Both the position numbers and the translations under genes were made by a program. A stretch of DNA of 64,000 bases, from assembly GCF_020184175.1 (NCBI RefSeq), contig NC_065531.1, forward strand, positions 30,401,213 to 30,465,212, written 5' to 3'. Below are positions 1 to 12,108 of the stretch, piece after piece (positions within the stretch are counted from its first letter, which is position 1; each line of letters starts with the position of its first letter). The notes beneath the pieces are model-generated. The model saw nothing but the letters and a program-made list of their open reading frames with translations. It ran no database searches and was not told the origin of the DNA. This DNA is from Aphis gossypii (lineage: Eukaryota; Arthropoda; Insecta; Hemiptera; Aphididae).

Positions 1-2951
1 TACGGTCAGTATGCCTATAACATCGATATCAACCATTTCAAAATTTAAGATTTAATGTTGTAATTTGAAATTTTTTGTACGAGGTATGCACCGATCACTT
101 CAGTGGATGTAGAGAGTTCGTTTTCTATGTTAAATTTTAAATATTCTGTCGGACAATAGAAACAGTTTCACTACTGCAAATCTAGGAAAATACACGGTAG
201 TTAATTTTTTTTCATTTAATTTAACTTTTTAAATTTTTTTATTCATTTCTATAACTAGTTCATGATAATTTTTGGTTGTTTTTTTTTTAAAATAAATAAA
301 CTTCTTTTTTTCTTTTTCAGTTGCTTATTATGTTTTGAAATCTGAGCCCTAATTATAACAAAATAAATATTTGTTTATTGGTAAATAATAAATATATAGT
401 TAAATTCGAATCAATTGACGCATTTCGTATCAGTTTAATACATAGGTTGGTAGAGGCGGTATAAGTAGGTAATGTAAATATAATAACTCATAATATTAGG
501 CGTTTAGATTCTTTCTCATATTTTACAGTTCAGAAATTAAAAAAAAAGGATTATGTAATATATTTAACATATTCTATTTTATAATTTGGTTTTTAATAGA
601 TGAATAATGAACTATTTAATTTGTATTACTTTTGAAAGAAAACGTGACACATCTAGGTATTTATTAAATTTAAAATGTTGGATATTCTTGGAAAATATAT
701 AAAGCTGATGGGTAAAAATTTCATTTATGCAATTAATAATCAGATTTGTATTGTTATATTGGCTAGTCCTGAGTCCAGTAATATTATTTAAAGAAATAAT
801 GAAAATAATAAAATATAGTTTATAATGTGTGTACTATATTATAACAGCAAAGGCAAATTATTAATGCGTTTGAATTAGAATAATCGCATATAGGTTAAAA
901 CAAAGTTATATTATTCTACATACTGTTCGTAGGTTTTAAATTTGCAGATATTATCGACTCGATATTTTTTTGTCACGTATCTATTCAGTAAATTATATTT
1001 GTATTTTATACCAATAATCATCCAGAGCACGGTTTTGGATACTTGTCGTGCGTGTCATTTAATGAATATGTAATATGTAACGAGTAGGTAAGCCTTTGAT
1101 CAATGATTGTGTTAGGTTATATTTTTACGATTCTTTCCAGGAAAAAGAAAATTAACGAGCATTTTTCAAATACCTATCTTTTACTATTAAAATAAATAAT
1201 AGTTATTTAACTTATAAGTTTTGAGTAATGTATATAATTCCAAGTATACGGAGTATAATAATTTACAAATGTTTAAAAAGACATGAATACTAAAATCAAC
1301 TCTGGCTGACAAAGTGACAACGGATTCGTAGAAAAGAAATGTAAAATGTTCAAGTGTGTTGTATGATACAAAGTTATTGTTAAGTAGATACAAGTTTAAC
1401 AATATCGTGAGAAGTTGTACTACGCGATGTATCATACCGGTAACTATACATATATATACCTAGGTACATATTCAAAAAAGTACCTATACGTATTTCGTGG
1501 TATTGAATTTGCAATGTTTTATGTTTGTAGTTCTTCAACTATTATATTATACAGGTACGTACGACTGAAATATAAGTATATGACTGAGGTACGTAATTTT
1601 CAGTCTTCGCAAAAATTCGACTTAATGTCATATCACGCGCCTGATGCAGTTGGTTTTGACGTTTTGCATCGGTGTATATAGTGGCTAAAGATAACCTATG
1701 TATACATGTTAGAAATTAAATAATATATTATGTCTCTATATGAGTTTATATTATATATTTAATAGTTTAACACATGTATTGATACTGCATCTGATAATTT
1801 ATTTTAGTAGATTACTAATATTTTCTTTCATTATAATATAATATGCAATGGTGTCAACATTGACATTAATTAACAAAGTTTTTGCATCTAAAAGTTTTGT
1901 TTAACGATATTCAAAGGCAGAATTTTTAAATGATCACACATAATTTCAAATATACAATATTATAAATTATAAATATTAATATAACTAGGTATAGTATTTT
2001 TTTCGCATTTATTATGAAAAGAAAAAATATCAGTGGGTTGAATATAGTTGTGTATTGTATATAGATATTATTCTTATTTATTCATATAACTTTATTCAAA
2101 TTTTTAATTTTTCGTTTATTTACATTTAAAATTTTAATTGTTTTTGTCAAAGTATTTATGACGTCAAACATAGACATATAATAGTCATATAAACCTAATC
2201 TATTATATGTCTATGACATCAAAGCATTGTATTAAGTTTTTTAGTTTGGGTTACATTATTATTAATAATACGTTTGATGCGTTTTCCAACGCCCAGTTTT
2301 CAATTATACCAATATACCGACCAACGTCTTACCGATGAGTATACATTCATCTACACTGAGAAATTTTCTATATAATAACACGTTGCATATATCGTTAGGG
2401 ACGGTCGAGAAGTTTTTTTTTAAATATTAAAAAAAAAAACAATGCTTTTTTTCGACGGAAATGTTGGCGTTGTATACTATTTTAAAATATTTTTACGGTT
2501 TTATATTATTAAAATATTCAAAATATCAATGAGTTATATTTTTATAACTATAAATTAAATACTGGATTCGCCTCGTAAAACTGAAATTATACTATAAACA
2601 TCTAAATAAATTAACCATGCTTACAAGGTAGCCCATGTATGGTTAAAGCAAAAAACATTTTGTCGATTAACAGTTAGATATATCCAGATAGTTATTATAT
2701 TTATAGATATCAAGTCAGATTTTATCATTTTCTCTACCTGAACTCAACATCGTGGATTGTAATTAAGCTGTACGAATAACAATACGCATTTAGGTACATT
2801 GAATCATTATAATAATATTCTCGTTGAGATATAGAGTTGTAGTTTAAGGTAAATTTAAACTTCCATTTATCAAGTTTATTTTTGATTTTTTTTTATAAAC
2901 TTTATTTAGGTAATTACTATTGCAATAGCTACACATTTTAATACTATACTT
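1..2951. other. AT-rich upstream DNA, no gene seen
   Basis: Apart from the hairpin at 2,169-2,215, this is AT-rich sequence with short A and T runs. The ORFs present (for example minus strand 1,187-1,435 and plus strand 1,415-1,681) are rich in Tyr, Leu and Ile and resemble translated AT-rich DNA, not proteins. Confidence 0.6.
2169..2215. repeat. Perfect 16-bp inverted repeat (hairpin)
   Basis: CATAGACATATAATAG (2,169-2,184) and its exact reverse complement (2,200-2,215) flank a 15-base loop. The near-direct repeats TGACGTCAAA (2,159-2,168) and TGACATCAAA (2,214-2,223) border it, the latter overlapping the arm by two bases. Confidence 0.8.
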
Positions 2952-3300
2952 CAGTGTTTCTCAATCTTTTTAGAACCGCGACCCAAATTTCCCCCGAAAA
3001 ATCTTTTGTGATCCACATTGTTTCACTTTTCAAAAAGTAGTAAAGAAAAATTTTGTATTATATAAATATATGTACATTTTTATTAGGTATTTAGTATAAA
3101 TTATTATTTGTTACCTACGTAATTTTTAGTACTTTATTGCTATAATAATATAAGTATATTGAATAATATAGTAATATATTTAATATTAATTTAACATAAA
3201 TTTCTTGGAATTTATATATTATTCAAAAAAATTTTCGCTACCCACCAAAAATTGACTACGACTCCCAAGTAGGTCGCGACCCACACTTTGAGAAACGCTG
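2952..3300. mobile_element. hAT-type non-autonomous element (MITE)
   Basis: The left end is CAGTGTTTCTCAATC and the right end, read on the minus strand, is CAGCGTTTCTCAAAG: a 13-15 bp terminal inverted repeat of the hAT type. Flanking 8-bp target duplications CTATACTT (2,944-2,951) and CTATAGTT (3,301-3,308) differ at one base. The imperfect repeat continues inward through CGCGACCC on the left and its inverted partner on the right. At 349 bp there is no room for a transposase, so it must have been mobilised in trans. Confidence 0.8.
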
Positions 3301-3914
3301 CTATAGTTTAAAAAATAATTACCTGTGTCACATTATATCTATCTATAGCTATTTCCCATAATGGGTGTACCTTTTTCTTAAAATACATTTATTTTTATTT
3401 TTTTGGAATTAAGTCTATAGTTTAATATACATATTATGGCTTATGCATTTATTTAAGGTATTTATGATAAAATTAATACATATATTGTAACAGGTATCTT
3501 GAGTGAGTAAATTCCTTATTTTTTAAATATATAAGATTTATTTCAATGTTTTCAAAAACCATCGATGTCTCCATGCCTATAAATTCGTATCAAATACATA
3601 AGATTATATCCCTGAATTGTGTATGTATAGCAGCATACCAATCTCATCGTTTAAGACGTTTAAGTTAACCCGTTAACCATGTACCGTCTACCTTCACTTT
3701 TTTTTAGTGTATTATACACTAATCTTAAAACAAGTGTAATGGCTCCAAAACAATTTACATCGAAACCCAAATTTATTGAGTAATCTCAGTTTTAAAAATA
3801 TACGACTAAAATCATTTTACATCGTATCTATAATTTAAAAAAAAAAACATAAAAACCCAGTAGATGTGATTTTAAGATTACACCATATATACTGTGTACA
3901 ATTTCTACATAATA

Positions 3915-4105
3915 TATAGGGTGGAACACAGCAAATGTACAGATTTAATTACTTTTGTTCTAATCATTTTATTTTAAATTTGAATTAATATATGATTACT
4001 GTTAATACTATACATATTTTAAAAAATGAAACATAAATTACAACAAAAATTATAACATTGTTAGTTGAATACATTCGTTAGATATTTCTGATACACCCTG
4101 TATAT
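3915..4105. mobile_element. Small MITE-like element with GGGTG/CACCC ends
   Basis: The left end, TATAGGGTGGAACACAG, pairs imperfectly with the right end, GATACACCCTGTATAT. The approximately 190 bp interior is AT-rich and noncoding. The ends resemble the TACAGGGTG ends of other elements in this window. The exact borders are uncertain because the flanks are TA repeats. Confidence 0.45.
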
Positions 4106-5867
4106 ATAATATTATATAATATATCAATTGTATATTTGTTTGAAAACTAATATCAATTAATTGCCATATTTTATTGGTCGTTGTCGTAAACCTTTTGCGC
4201 GAGCGGTACACGCGTCTTTACTTATATATACCTAGTACTTACATAGGTATAAGAAAGGAAATAATATAGATAGATGCGACTGATGAGTGTTGCAGCTATG
4301 AACGTCTTCATCTATACTGCTGAGAGGTCCTACATGTTTCACGTCCACCATATCAGGAGATATTTATCAATAAGAGAAGAGGGTATATAATTTCTTCTTT
4401 CAATCGGTTCTCACCCTTCTGCTCACCGGCACCGCACTGTATGTGATACGATCTGCTACAGAGGTCCCCATTCATAATGAATAAGTGTTTTTTTTGTTTT
4501 AAAACAACAATGACGAGTAAAAAATCTTGATTTAAAAAAACATTTCAATCAATAGATACAAAAAAAAAATTCACTTTACTAACTGTAGTTCTGTACCTAC
4601 ATATTCTGTACCTATCCTTAATATTATACACTCTTGAGTATTTTGAACAATATTTCTTATCCAAAAAATGTGGATTATACATTATTATAAACTATTGCTG
4701 CCAGATGATGATATTATAATTGTTTACAATTATTAATTATAATAATGTGTTAATTAATAATTTACCTTATATATCTTTTTAGTTGTTGTCTACTTTATGA
4801 CTCTGCCAGTAATTTTTAAATAAAAAGTATATTAAAGCGCCATCTTCAGCCATACTTGGTGTGTTTAAAACATTTTAAGGATGTCTTGATGGTATTTTTT
4901 TAGGATTATTTGAATATTGTAACTAATTATATTATGCATCTAATTTTTAGAATATTAAAAAGCTCAGCTAGAACTTTTCTAACTTCCCTTCGAGAAAGAC
5001 CAGGATTTGTAAGCAAAACTGATTTTATAGATAATAAGATTGAAAAAAGATTTACTAATTTAAATTTATTATCAGATAATTAATAATAATTTCCTAAGGT
5101 TTAAGTATTTTACTACGTTATGTTGTTAATATATTTGGATATTTTTGGTAGTACTTATATGGTTAGTATTCAATCATATAATATTAAAATAAATATAAAA
5201 TTAAGATAAAAAATGTTGTTATCTCTCATTTTTGGACTGAGTATTTTTTATACTTGAATCTGGAGTGCAAATATAAAAAGATATATCAATATATTTTATA
5301 CAATTATTTATTTATAGGCGGAGAGTTTAGTTGAAATAATTATGTATAGACTACAGCTACCTATATACCTACCTATTATTTATAAATAATGAATGAGCCA
5401 TTCGCTTTTTATATAGTTATATTATATGGATCCTATTTTAAATTTCTTATACAGCAGTAATTTAACGCTATTTTTAATCCATTCGAAACGACATGTTTGG
5501 AAAATAATAATCTATTCCTTGTGGTAAGAGATGAGATGAGTTGGTACTGATTAACTATTGACGCGTATCGCAGACCAATCGATAACTGAATAATATGTTA
5601 TATTAATATACTCTAATATAATACATATTTCGTCACAACATAACCGTAACAAGTTTTCAAGACGTCTTTATACAGTTTGTGATTAAATTACCACGAAGGC
5701 GTAAACCAGATACTAATGTATTAAAAAACGATATATAATAATTTGTAAATTATAATTATTTTTAAGATCAAAATATGCAATAAGTTAAATCAGATAAAAA
5801 TGTTTATAGGTACCTAATTAAAAAACGAAACTTATTTTGAAACATCAATGTGTTCATTCAATCTACA
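4106..5867. other. AT-rich DNA, no gene seen
   Basis: Mostly AT-rich. A slightly more balanced patch at about 4,180-4,470 has no convincing ORF, splice pair or RNA fold. Confidence 0.55.
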
Positions 5868-6190
5868 GGAGATCAGCTAAGTCCTCAAACTTAAAAAGTT
5901 AAACAGAATTCAATCATTCCGGTGATATCAAATTCACTCTATAAATGACCTATCAACCCATTACGACTGTTCTAAATGACGCCAAAATCGTCTACAATCG
6001 TTTCCACTCCGATCATTCCAATCTATCCATTATTCCCGCAGAAAAAGTTTAAAACGAAAAGGGCTCAGATGTCGTTAGTGTCAAATCGAATAAAATCAAC
6101 CATGTATAATACATTATACTCAGCACCACCAAGTTCCATTTATGAATGTATTTCTTTGATTGATACTCATATTCTGATTAGGTACCTTTA
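5868..6190 (+). pseudogene. Possible decayed retrocopy, perhaps ATP synthase gamma-like
   Basis: The base composition is more even than in the flanks and protein-like stretches appear in shifting frames. One frame from about 5,968 reads DAKIVYNRFHS, which resembles the EGKIVYNRFKS region of insect mitochondrial ATP synthase gamma. A short upstream stretch beginning GDQLSPQT could fit the segment before it. Stops and frame changes are frequent. The match is short and from memory, so it may be chance. Confidence 0.2.
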
Positions 6191-6616
6191 ATATAATTTA
6201 TTAATTTTTATAACTATAAAACAATTGTTTACAGGTTGCTTGATATATAATACCTACCAATTATTATATTATTATATCATAATAAGCAAATAAAATACTC
6301 TGTTGTATATTTTCTGAGTTATTGGCTGACCACGACGCGGTCGGTGATCGCCTCTTACCTATATATTATTATTAAGCTACACATGACGAAATGTGCATTT
6401 CCCGAACACGTCGACCGTTTAAAAACAACGCGTTCGTTTTGAACGGAGTGGTGCAGTGAAAAATTAAAAAAAAATATATATAATATCTCTCGCATCCGTG
6501 CGTGATGTGTGGCGAGGGAGAAGATGAACTCCGTTTACGCGCCCGAGTCTATTAACTGCATAGGTGCAACACACCGACCATGCACATTTATAGCGCATTT
6601 ATATACAACACAAGCT

Positions 6617-6634
6617 ACACACACACACACACAC
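6617..6634. repeat. (AC)9 microsatellite
   Basis: Nine perfect AC units, within the CpG-richer block at 6.3-8.3 kb. Confidence 0.9.
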
Positions 6635-7521
6635 GTATGTATATTTATATATATATGAAATCTTCAAGCCAACAGTGACACATATATATTGTTATTTTAT
6701 TCAGCGGTGGTCATTAAATGTTTTATACGCGTTTGGTTTTTTTTTTTTTTCACTGACTTCGTTTTAACTTGTTTTTAATTAACCTGAAACGGATACGCTC
6801 GTACTACGTAGTCGTAGTCTCGAGACGCACAGAGTGTGTGTATAAATATACGTATATACATAACACGCACACATACAATATATAAGCGCACGCGTATAAT
6901 ATATGGGTACACCACCTATGCGTATGTGACGTACTTACATAGGAAACCGCCGCCGCCACCGCGAAGAATTGTTCCGGTTGTCAGGTTTGCGCCGCAACTC
7001 GGCAAGTGTATCTAATGTGTAATAACTATTTTTTTTTCACGCCCGGCTACCATCTCATCATGACGTTCACAATAGTGTTATTAAATTTTTTTCGTCCTCT
7101 ATATACATACTATATTATACTCTCGCGCGTCGGCCGTCGTCCGCGATTTGCGTACGAAAATAATCGTACATTATTTTTTACGATATATTATGTATAATAA
7201 GGTTTATTATTATAGTATATGTTTACGAGAAAACACTCGTTACTTAAATTGCGGAAAACGTAAACGGCGGAGAAGAGAACGAGAAAAAAAAACGCAAACG
7301 GATCTCACGCTTAGTCGTACGCATATATAGCAGTGCAGGCGCCCACCCCGCCGCGCCGATTTCCAGGTAAAATATATAGGTACAAACGCGTATCCGCAGA
7401 CGCGTCATAAAAAGTCATTTTCCCCTTTTTTTTATGTGCATATATCATGGTCTCGCATCAGAAGTCGACGCCGCTAGTTGATGATCTAAGACTCGCGCGC
7501 GCGTACACACACAGATTTGTA

Positions 7522-7784
7522 TACCGGGTGATTGACCAAATACAATCAGTCTTATTTTTTTCTCTAATAATAACGATGTTGTACACATTTTGATTTTTAA
7601 AATTTTTAAATAGATATTATGGCAATACAAGCTTCTGTTTTTCAAACGAGAACCACTCGCCATCCCTTTTTTACTGTAAATTATTTAGTGTATTTTTTTG
7701 CAACATTTCCAAAAATCGGATTTTGATTAACTGCGTCATTGGAGAAGAAAAAGGGGGTGAGCGTATTCGGATAACCACCCTGTA
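7522..7784. mobile_element. MITE-like element with about 23-bp inverted ends
   Basis: The left end, TACCGGGTGATTGACCAAAT, and the right end on the minus strand, TACAGGGTGGTTATCCGAAT, match at most positions. The 263 bp element has no coding capacity. The TACAGGGTG-type end recurs at 29,656, 35,085, 39,755 and 45,588. TA at both edges fits a TA target, but TA is so common here that this is weak. Confidence 0.55.
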
Positions 7785-8337
7785 CATTATATTACGTAGT
7801 TGTGTGCGCGTGTGTCAAAGGGACCCAATATTGTGTCCGTTGCCTCCACAGTCGCACGCCGTGCAGATCCCGAAATTCGATAACGATACATATCATATAT
7901 AGTTGTATACTTGTATAGTGATATATACCTGCTGTACGCCTATAATACCGACGATTAAAGTCGTATTGGGTATAAGGTGTATGTGACTACCGACAAAACG
8001 AATAAATAAATAAAAAAAAGGCGGACGTTTTGTCGTATTGCCACTAACCCCTCAGCGATAAAATAACTTACCAGACACCGCCACCTCATCACCCGCCACC
8101 ACGGTACACCCGACGACGAGGATGACTATTAGCTATATAGTAGGTAGCTACTTTACGTATAATCATATATTGTTTAAAGGTATATGCCGCGGTTTTGTAA
8201 ATTATTTCCTGCACATATACGCACACGTTGCAGCACATATTCCCATCGTAACTTTTTAAGGTTTTTTTCCCGTTCTTTTCGTCCGCCCGCGTGAGATCAC
8301 AACGTTATACTCGTATTATATTATATCGTGCAGGGTA

Positions 8338-8367
8338 TAATAACAATAACAATAACAATAATAATAC
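8338..8367. repeat. AAC/AAT microsatellite
   Basis: Mixed AAC and AAT triplets. In one frame they read as poly-Asn, which explains a spurious ORF here. Confidence 0.85.
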
Positions 8368-8461
8368 ATGCACGATTAACGTCCGTCAACTGCCGGATAC
8401 CACCTATACTGCATTACTGATCGTCTCGATTATAATACCGCGTATAGCATTCTGTAATAAT

Positions 8462-8483
8462 ACACACACACACACACACACAC
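8462..8483. repeat. (AC)11 microsatellite
   Basis: Eleven perfect AC units. Confidence 0.9.
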
Positions 8484-11400
8484 GTATGTATACATGGCAC
8501 GAAATTATATGTAAATGTGTAATTTTATGTATACTCGAGTCAACTTAAAACTTATAAATTGTCGACATAAAAAGTTATCATTAATATTTAATAAAATCTT
8601 TAAAAATATTGAGAAGTTGTTCAAAATCTAGATAATTTTATGTAATATTAATAAAAATAATGTTAGTCTAATTTTAAAAATAATTAGAATAATATACTTA
8701 CCATATTATATTTCATATGTATAGTTTTATTGATTTTTATGTAGCTTCTAGGATTGTGACTTTTAAATTCTAGTTACTCCCGTGACCCTCGTATACAATA
8801 AAACCGTCAACAAGGATCGAGACTTCTTGTATTAATTATATTGTATACTAAAAAATGTCCAAAAAAGTAATTAACAATTTTTTAAAAATAATTTTAGATA
8901 ATTATAAGTTCTTAAAATTTTTTTTCTAAAAAAGTTGTTATTTTTATGGCTGGAGCGGTGGAGGAGGGAAATCAAATAAAAACACTCTATCCTTGCATCC
9001 TCCTTCGTTTTATAAATGAATATTATAGGAAATAAAATACCTACAATTTACTCATATCATAAAGTAAGTCTATACCTACTTTATATTATAACATTATACC
9101 ATAGTAAGTATTATAAAATATTTTTTTGCTAATGTTCACTTTTTAAATAGTTTCTTTTTCTTATGTTGGAATATATAAACAATCATTAAATTAATTAATT
9201 AATCAATAAAGTACTATATAAGTAATCGTTTCTTTCAATTTAGGAATCTACGGCTGAACCATTAAATTACTCAATTTTTTTGTGCAACTCGGCGTTGGTC
9301 TTATGGGGTAAGAAATATCTTTAGACTTATCTTCACTTTAATAGGTATAGACGTATAGTACACCTATATAAAATGTTAACTGATTGTTGACAAGAATTAA
9401 ACATCAATTGGGAAGGCTTATTTCATTTTGATGGATGGAGAGGACTAATGTCACGATTGAAAAATAATTCGAACGGAACAAAAAATTAAAAAATTGAATT
9501 TGTATATTATATTCACACGGTACCTTGCTTTTAGGTATAAAATACGTATATACCAGCAATACAAAAATTTATTAAGCGTAACGAATTTAACTAGATGCGT
9601 TACAATTTTCAAGCCGAATACTAAATATGATACTTCTTTCAACTGGATCATTTTATAAACTATAACAGGCAAAATGTATATTTGACTATAATATTTGCAA
9701 AGATGTTTATGTGATGGTTATTAATTGTCGTAATTATTGGTAACCACCAATACCTATTAAATTTTTTTTTTATCGTTGTATATGTTTACCCCTTGGCGGA
9801 GGGGTTGTCGTCCAGATCTCTTGTAGGTTTGAACCATTTACTATTTACGTTTACCCTTATTATAATATATTATATATATATGTATTACGTACATACAATG
9901 TGCACTGGGCAGGTATATTATTAATGTGTATATATTTTAAAACAAATAAAACATGAGTGTTAGGTGTGTGTGCGTGCGAGCTGCACACGGTATAGAGCGT
10001 GTATAGGGCGTTTATTAATTATATTATTTAATCAGTAATCACTATGCATGTAAACTATTTTACTACTGTTTTCGAAAAGAAATGATTATGTTAAGCAATA
10101 TCTTAAATATAATAATATTATAATTGAAATTGAAGTATCAAAACCGGTTTACATATTATATCGCTTATTAATTATTTTAATGTTTTAACATATTATTATT
10201 ATCTTACATCTGCAAGTAATTTCTCAGCTAAAATAACGTAAAATAACGTAGCAACTAGCAGGTAATAAACGTACGACGTATACATTTTGGTGTAGCACGA
10301 TTGAAAAACTCTTCCTACCAAGTACTAAAAATTAAAACGTTTTCTGTATCCCAATATTCTATTAAGACATTATGTTTAGACATCAAAATAAAAGAAGTAT
10401 AGGATACCTTTTGTTTTAAAATATAGAAGCCATAAATTACATATATCACGCATAACATGTGATAATTCATATTTTTTATGATAATTCAAATAAGTAAAAG
10501 ATATGTTAAGCCAAAATTTTATAATATAAGATTTTCAATATTGTCTGTGGTTACGCACCTTATCGTAGTCCACTATGTATAACTATTAGGTATTGTAATA
10601 AGTCTCGATGGTAGCCACGCGTATGGCGTAGGTCACTGCGTTTGTCTATGTACTTTGTTAATGTTTTTTTAGTTTTAATTTATGTTCACATTAGTATATG
10701 ATTTTTTATTTAAAAACATATGTATATATAGAAAAGGTATATTATACTTTACGTACATAAAAAACCTACATATATCTTATTATAGGTTATAGTGTCCAAA
10801 TGTGTTACGACATCGGGAAAAAATGCGCAAAAATGTATTATGATTTTGTGCCCAAGTCACCTGCCCAAGTGTGTCGAGTTTTGCGAAATTTCAAAAAGTG
10901 CTGTAACTGTGGCTGTGAGTGAGTGGCGGCTCGACGTGTCGTATTTTATTTAGGCATTGGAACGCAATTCACCAACACCGGTAGCCATATATCATAAATG
11001 TACAACCGGTGTGGGATATCAACCGAGTTAATGTTTATAGGTATATCATTTGGTATAATATTATATAGCCCACCTATTTATTCATTAAATAGGTTTTTGA
11101 TTGTACAGTTCGGTAACTACATATTGTATATAGTTACACGTTTATGAGACTCAGTAATAATGGTAAGAAATAGAATTAAAAATTAATAAACTACAATGCT
11201 CAAGATCAACTAATGTAAACGCATACTATAATGGGTAGGTATGTCCAGCAAGAAGTTATTTCACGCAATGTTCGTTTTTCGTTTTTGATATACTTTGTAA
11301 TATCTATACTATATATTATATATAAAAGTAAAAAGTGGTTCAAAACGGGATCCGATCCGGAAACAAATAATTAAAACGTTTCGAACTACGCACTTTTTGT

Positions 11401-11859
11401 TTTTTTTACATAATTTATGTCTTAATAATCACAATAATTTTATATTTTATTATTGTAACCTACACGGTTGAGGAGTTCATTGGATAGCACACACGGGATG
11501 GGTTGCATTTAAAAATGCATTAATTTTTTCACACAATAATTACATATTTAGCTAGGTTTTTGTTTTTTGGTTTTATTTTAAACACGTACAATTGCATTGC
11601 GCGTGCAACCTCTGGTAAAGCTACTCTATTATTACATATTACTGTATAGTTATTAAAAGAGCTACAATCTAATATTTCGAAACCTCCAAATATGTACCTA
11701 TGTATAAAATAAAAATAACTAAATATTTTTTCAAAATTATTAATTATATCTTCGTCCTAAAAGAGAATTCTTCGCGTAATTGATTAATAGTAAATTGTTA
11801 AATTTAGTCAAACAGTTAAACATCTAAACAGTTTAGATATTCTGGATATCAACCTCAAT
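8484..11859. other. AT-rich DNA, no gene seen
   Basis: Scattered A/T tracts. The minus-strand ORF at 9,451-9,672 is compositionally like AT-rich noncoding DNA. A more balanced patch at about 10,790-10,990 has no recognisable product. Confidence 0.55.
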
Positions 11860-12108
11860 CAGGGACGTAGCTCGTTTAACTACAATCTAACTTAATCTCT
11901 ATTTTGGTGCAAAAGTGGAAAAATGATGAAAAATCTATTTAGATTTATGGCTATTTTAGACCATCATAATTCGAATTTTTATCGGAGTATAAATGATCCG
12001 TTACGATTATTATAAATTCATGAATTTTTTAGAACATATTATGTACTAATTATTTTGCTAGGTATGAAAATCCCTTAAAATAAAATAAAATCCTGACTAT
12101 GTTCCAGG
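11860..12108. mobile_element. Probable hAT-like MITE
   Basis: The left end, CAGGGACGTAGCTCG, pairs with the right end read on the minus strand, CTGGAACATAGTCAG, in the style of CAGGGGCGTAGC hAT termini. Flanking 8-mers (ACCTCAAT on the left, CCCTCAAA on the right) agree at 6 of 8 positions as a degraded target duplication. The interior is AT-rich and noncoding. Confidence 0.45.

Larger units (their letters stand above)
6300..8300. promoter_or_regulatory. Distal CpG-richer block
   Basis: CpG dinucleotides and CCG triplets are clearly more frequent than in the flanks. One MITE (7,522-7,784) sits inside it. A TATATAG at about 7,324 and CCAG|GTAAAA at 7,366/7,367 could mark a distal promoter and first-exon end on the + strand, but no transcript or protein supports this. 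It is 17 kb upstream of the stronger promoter candidate. Confidence 0.25.
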
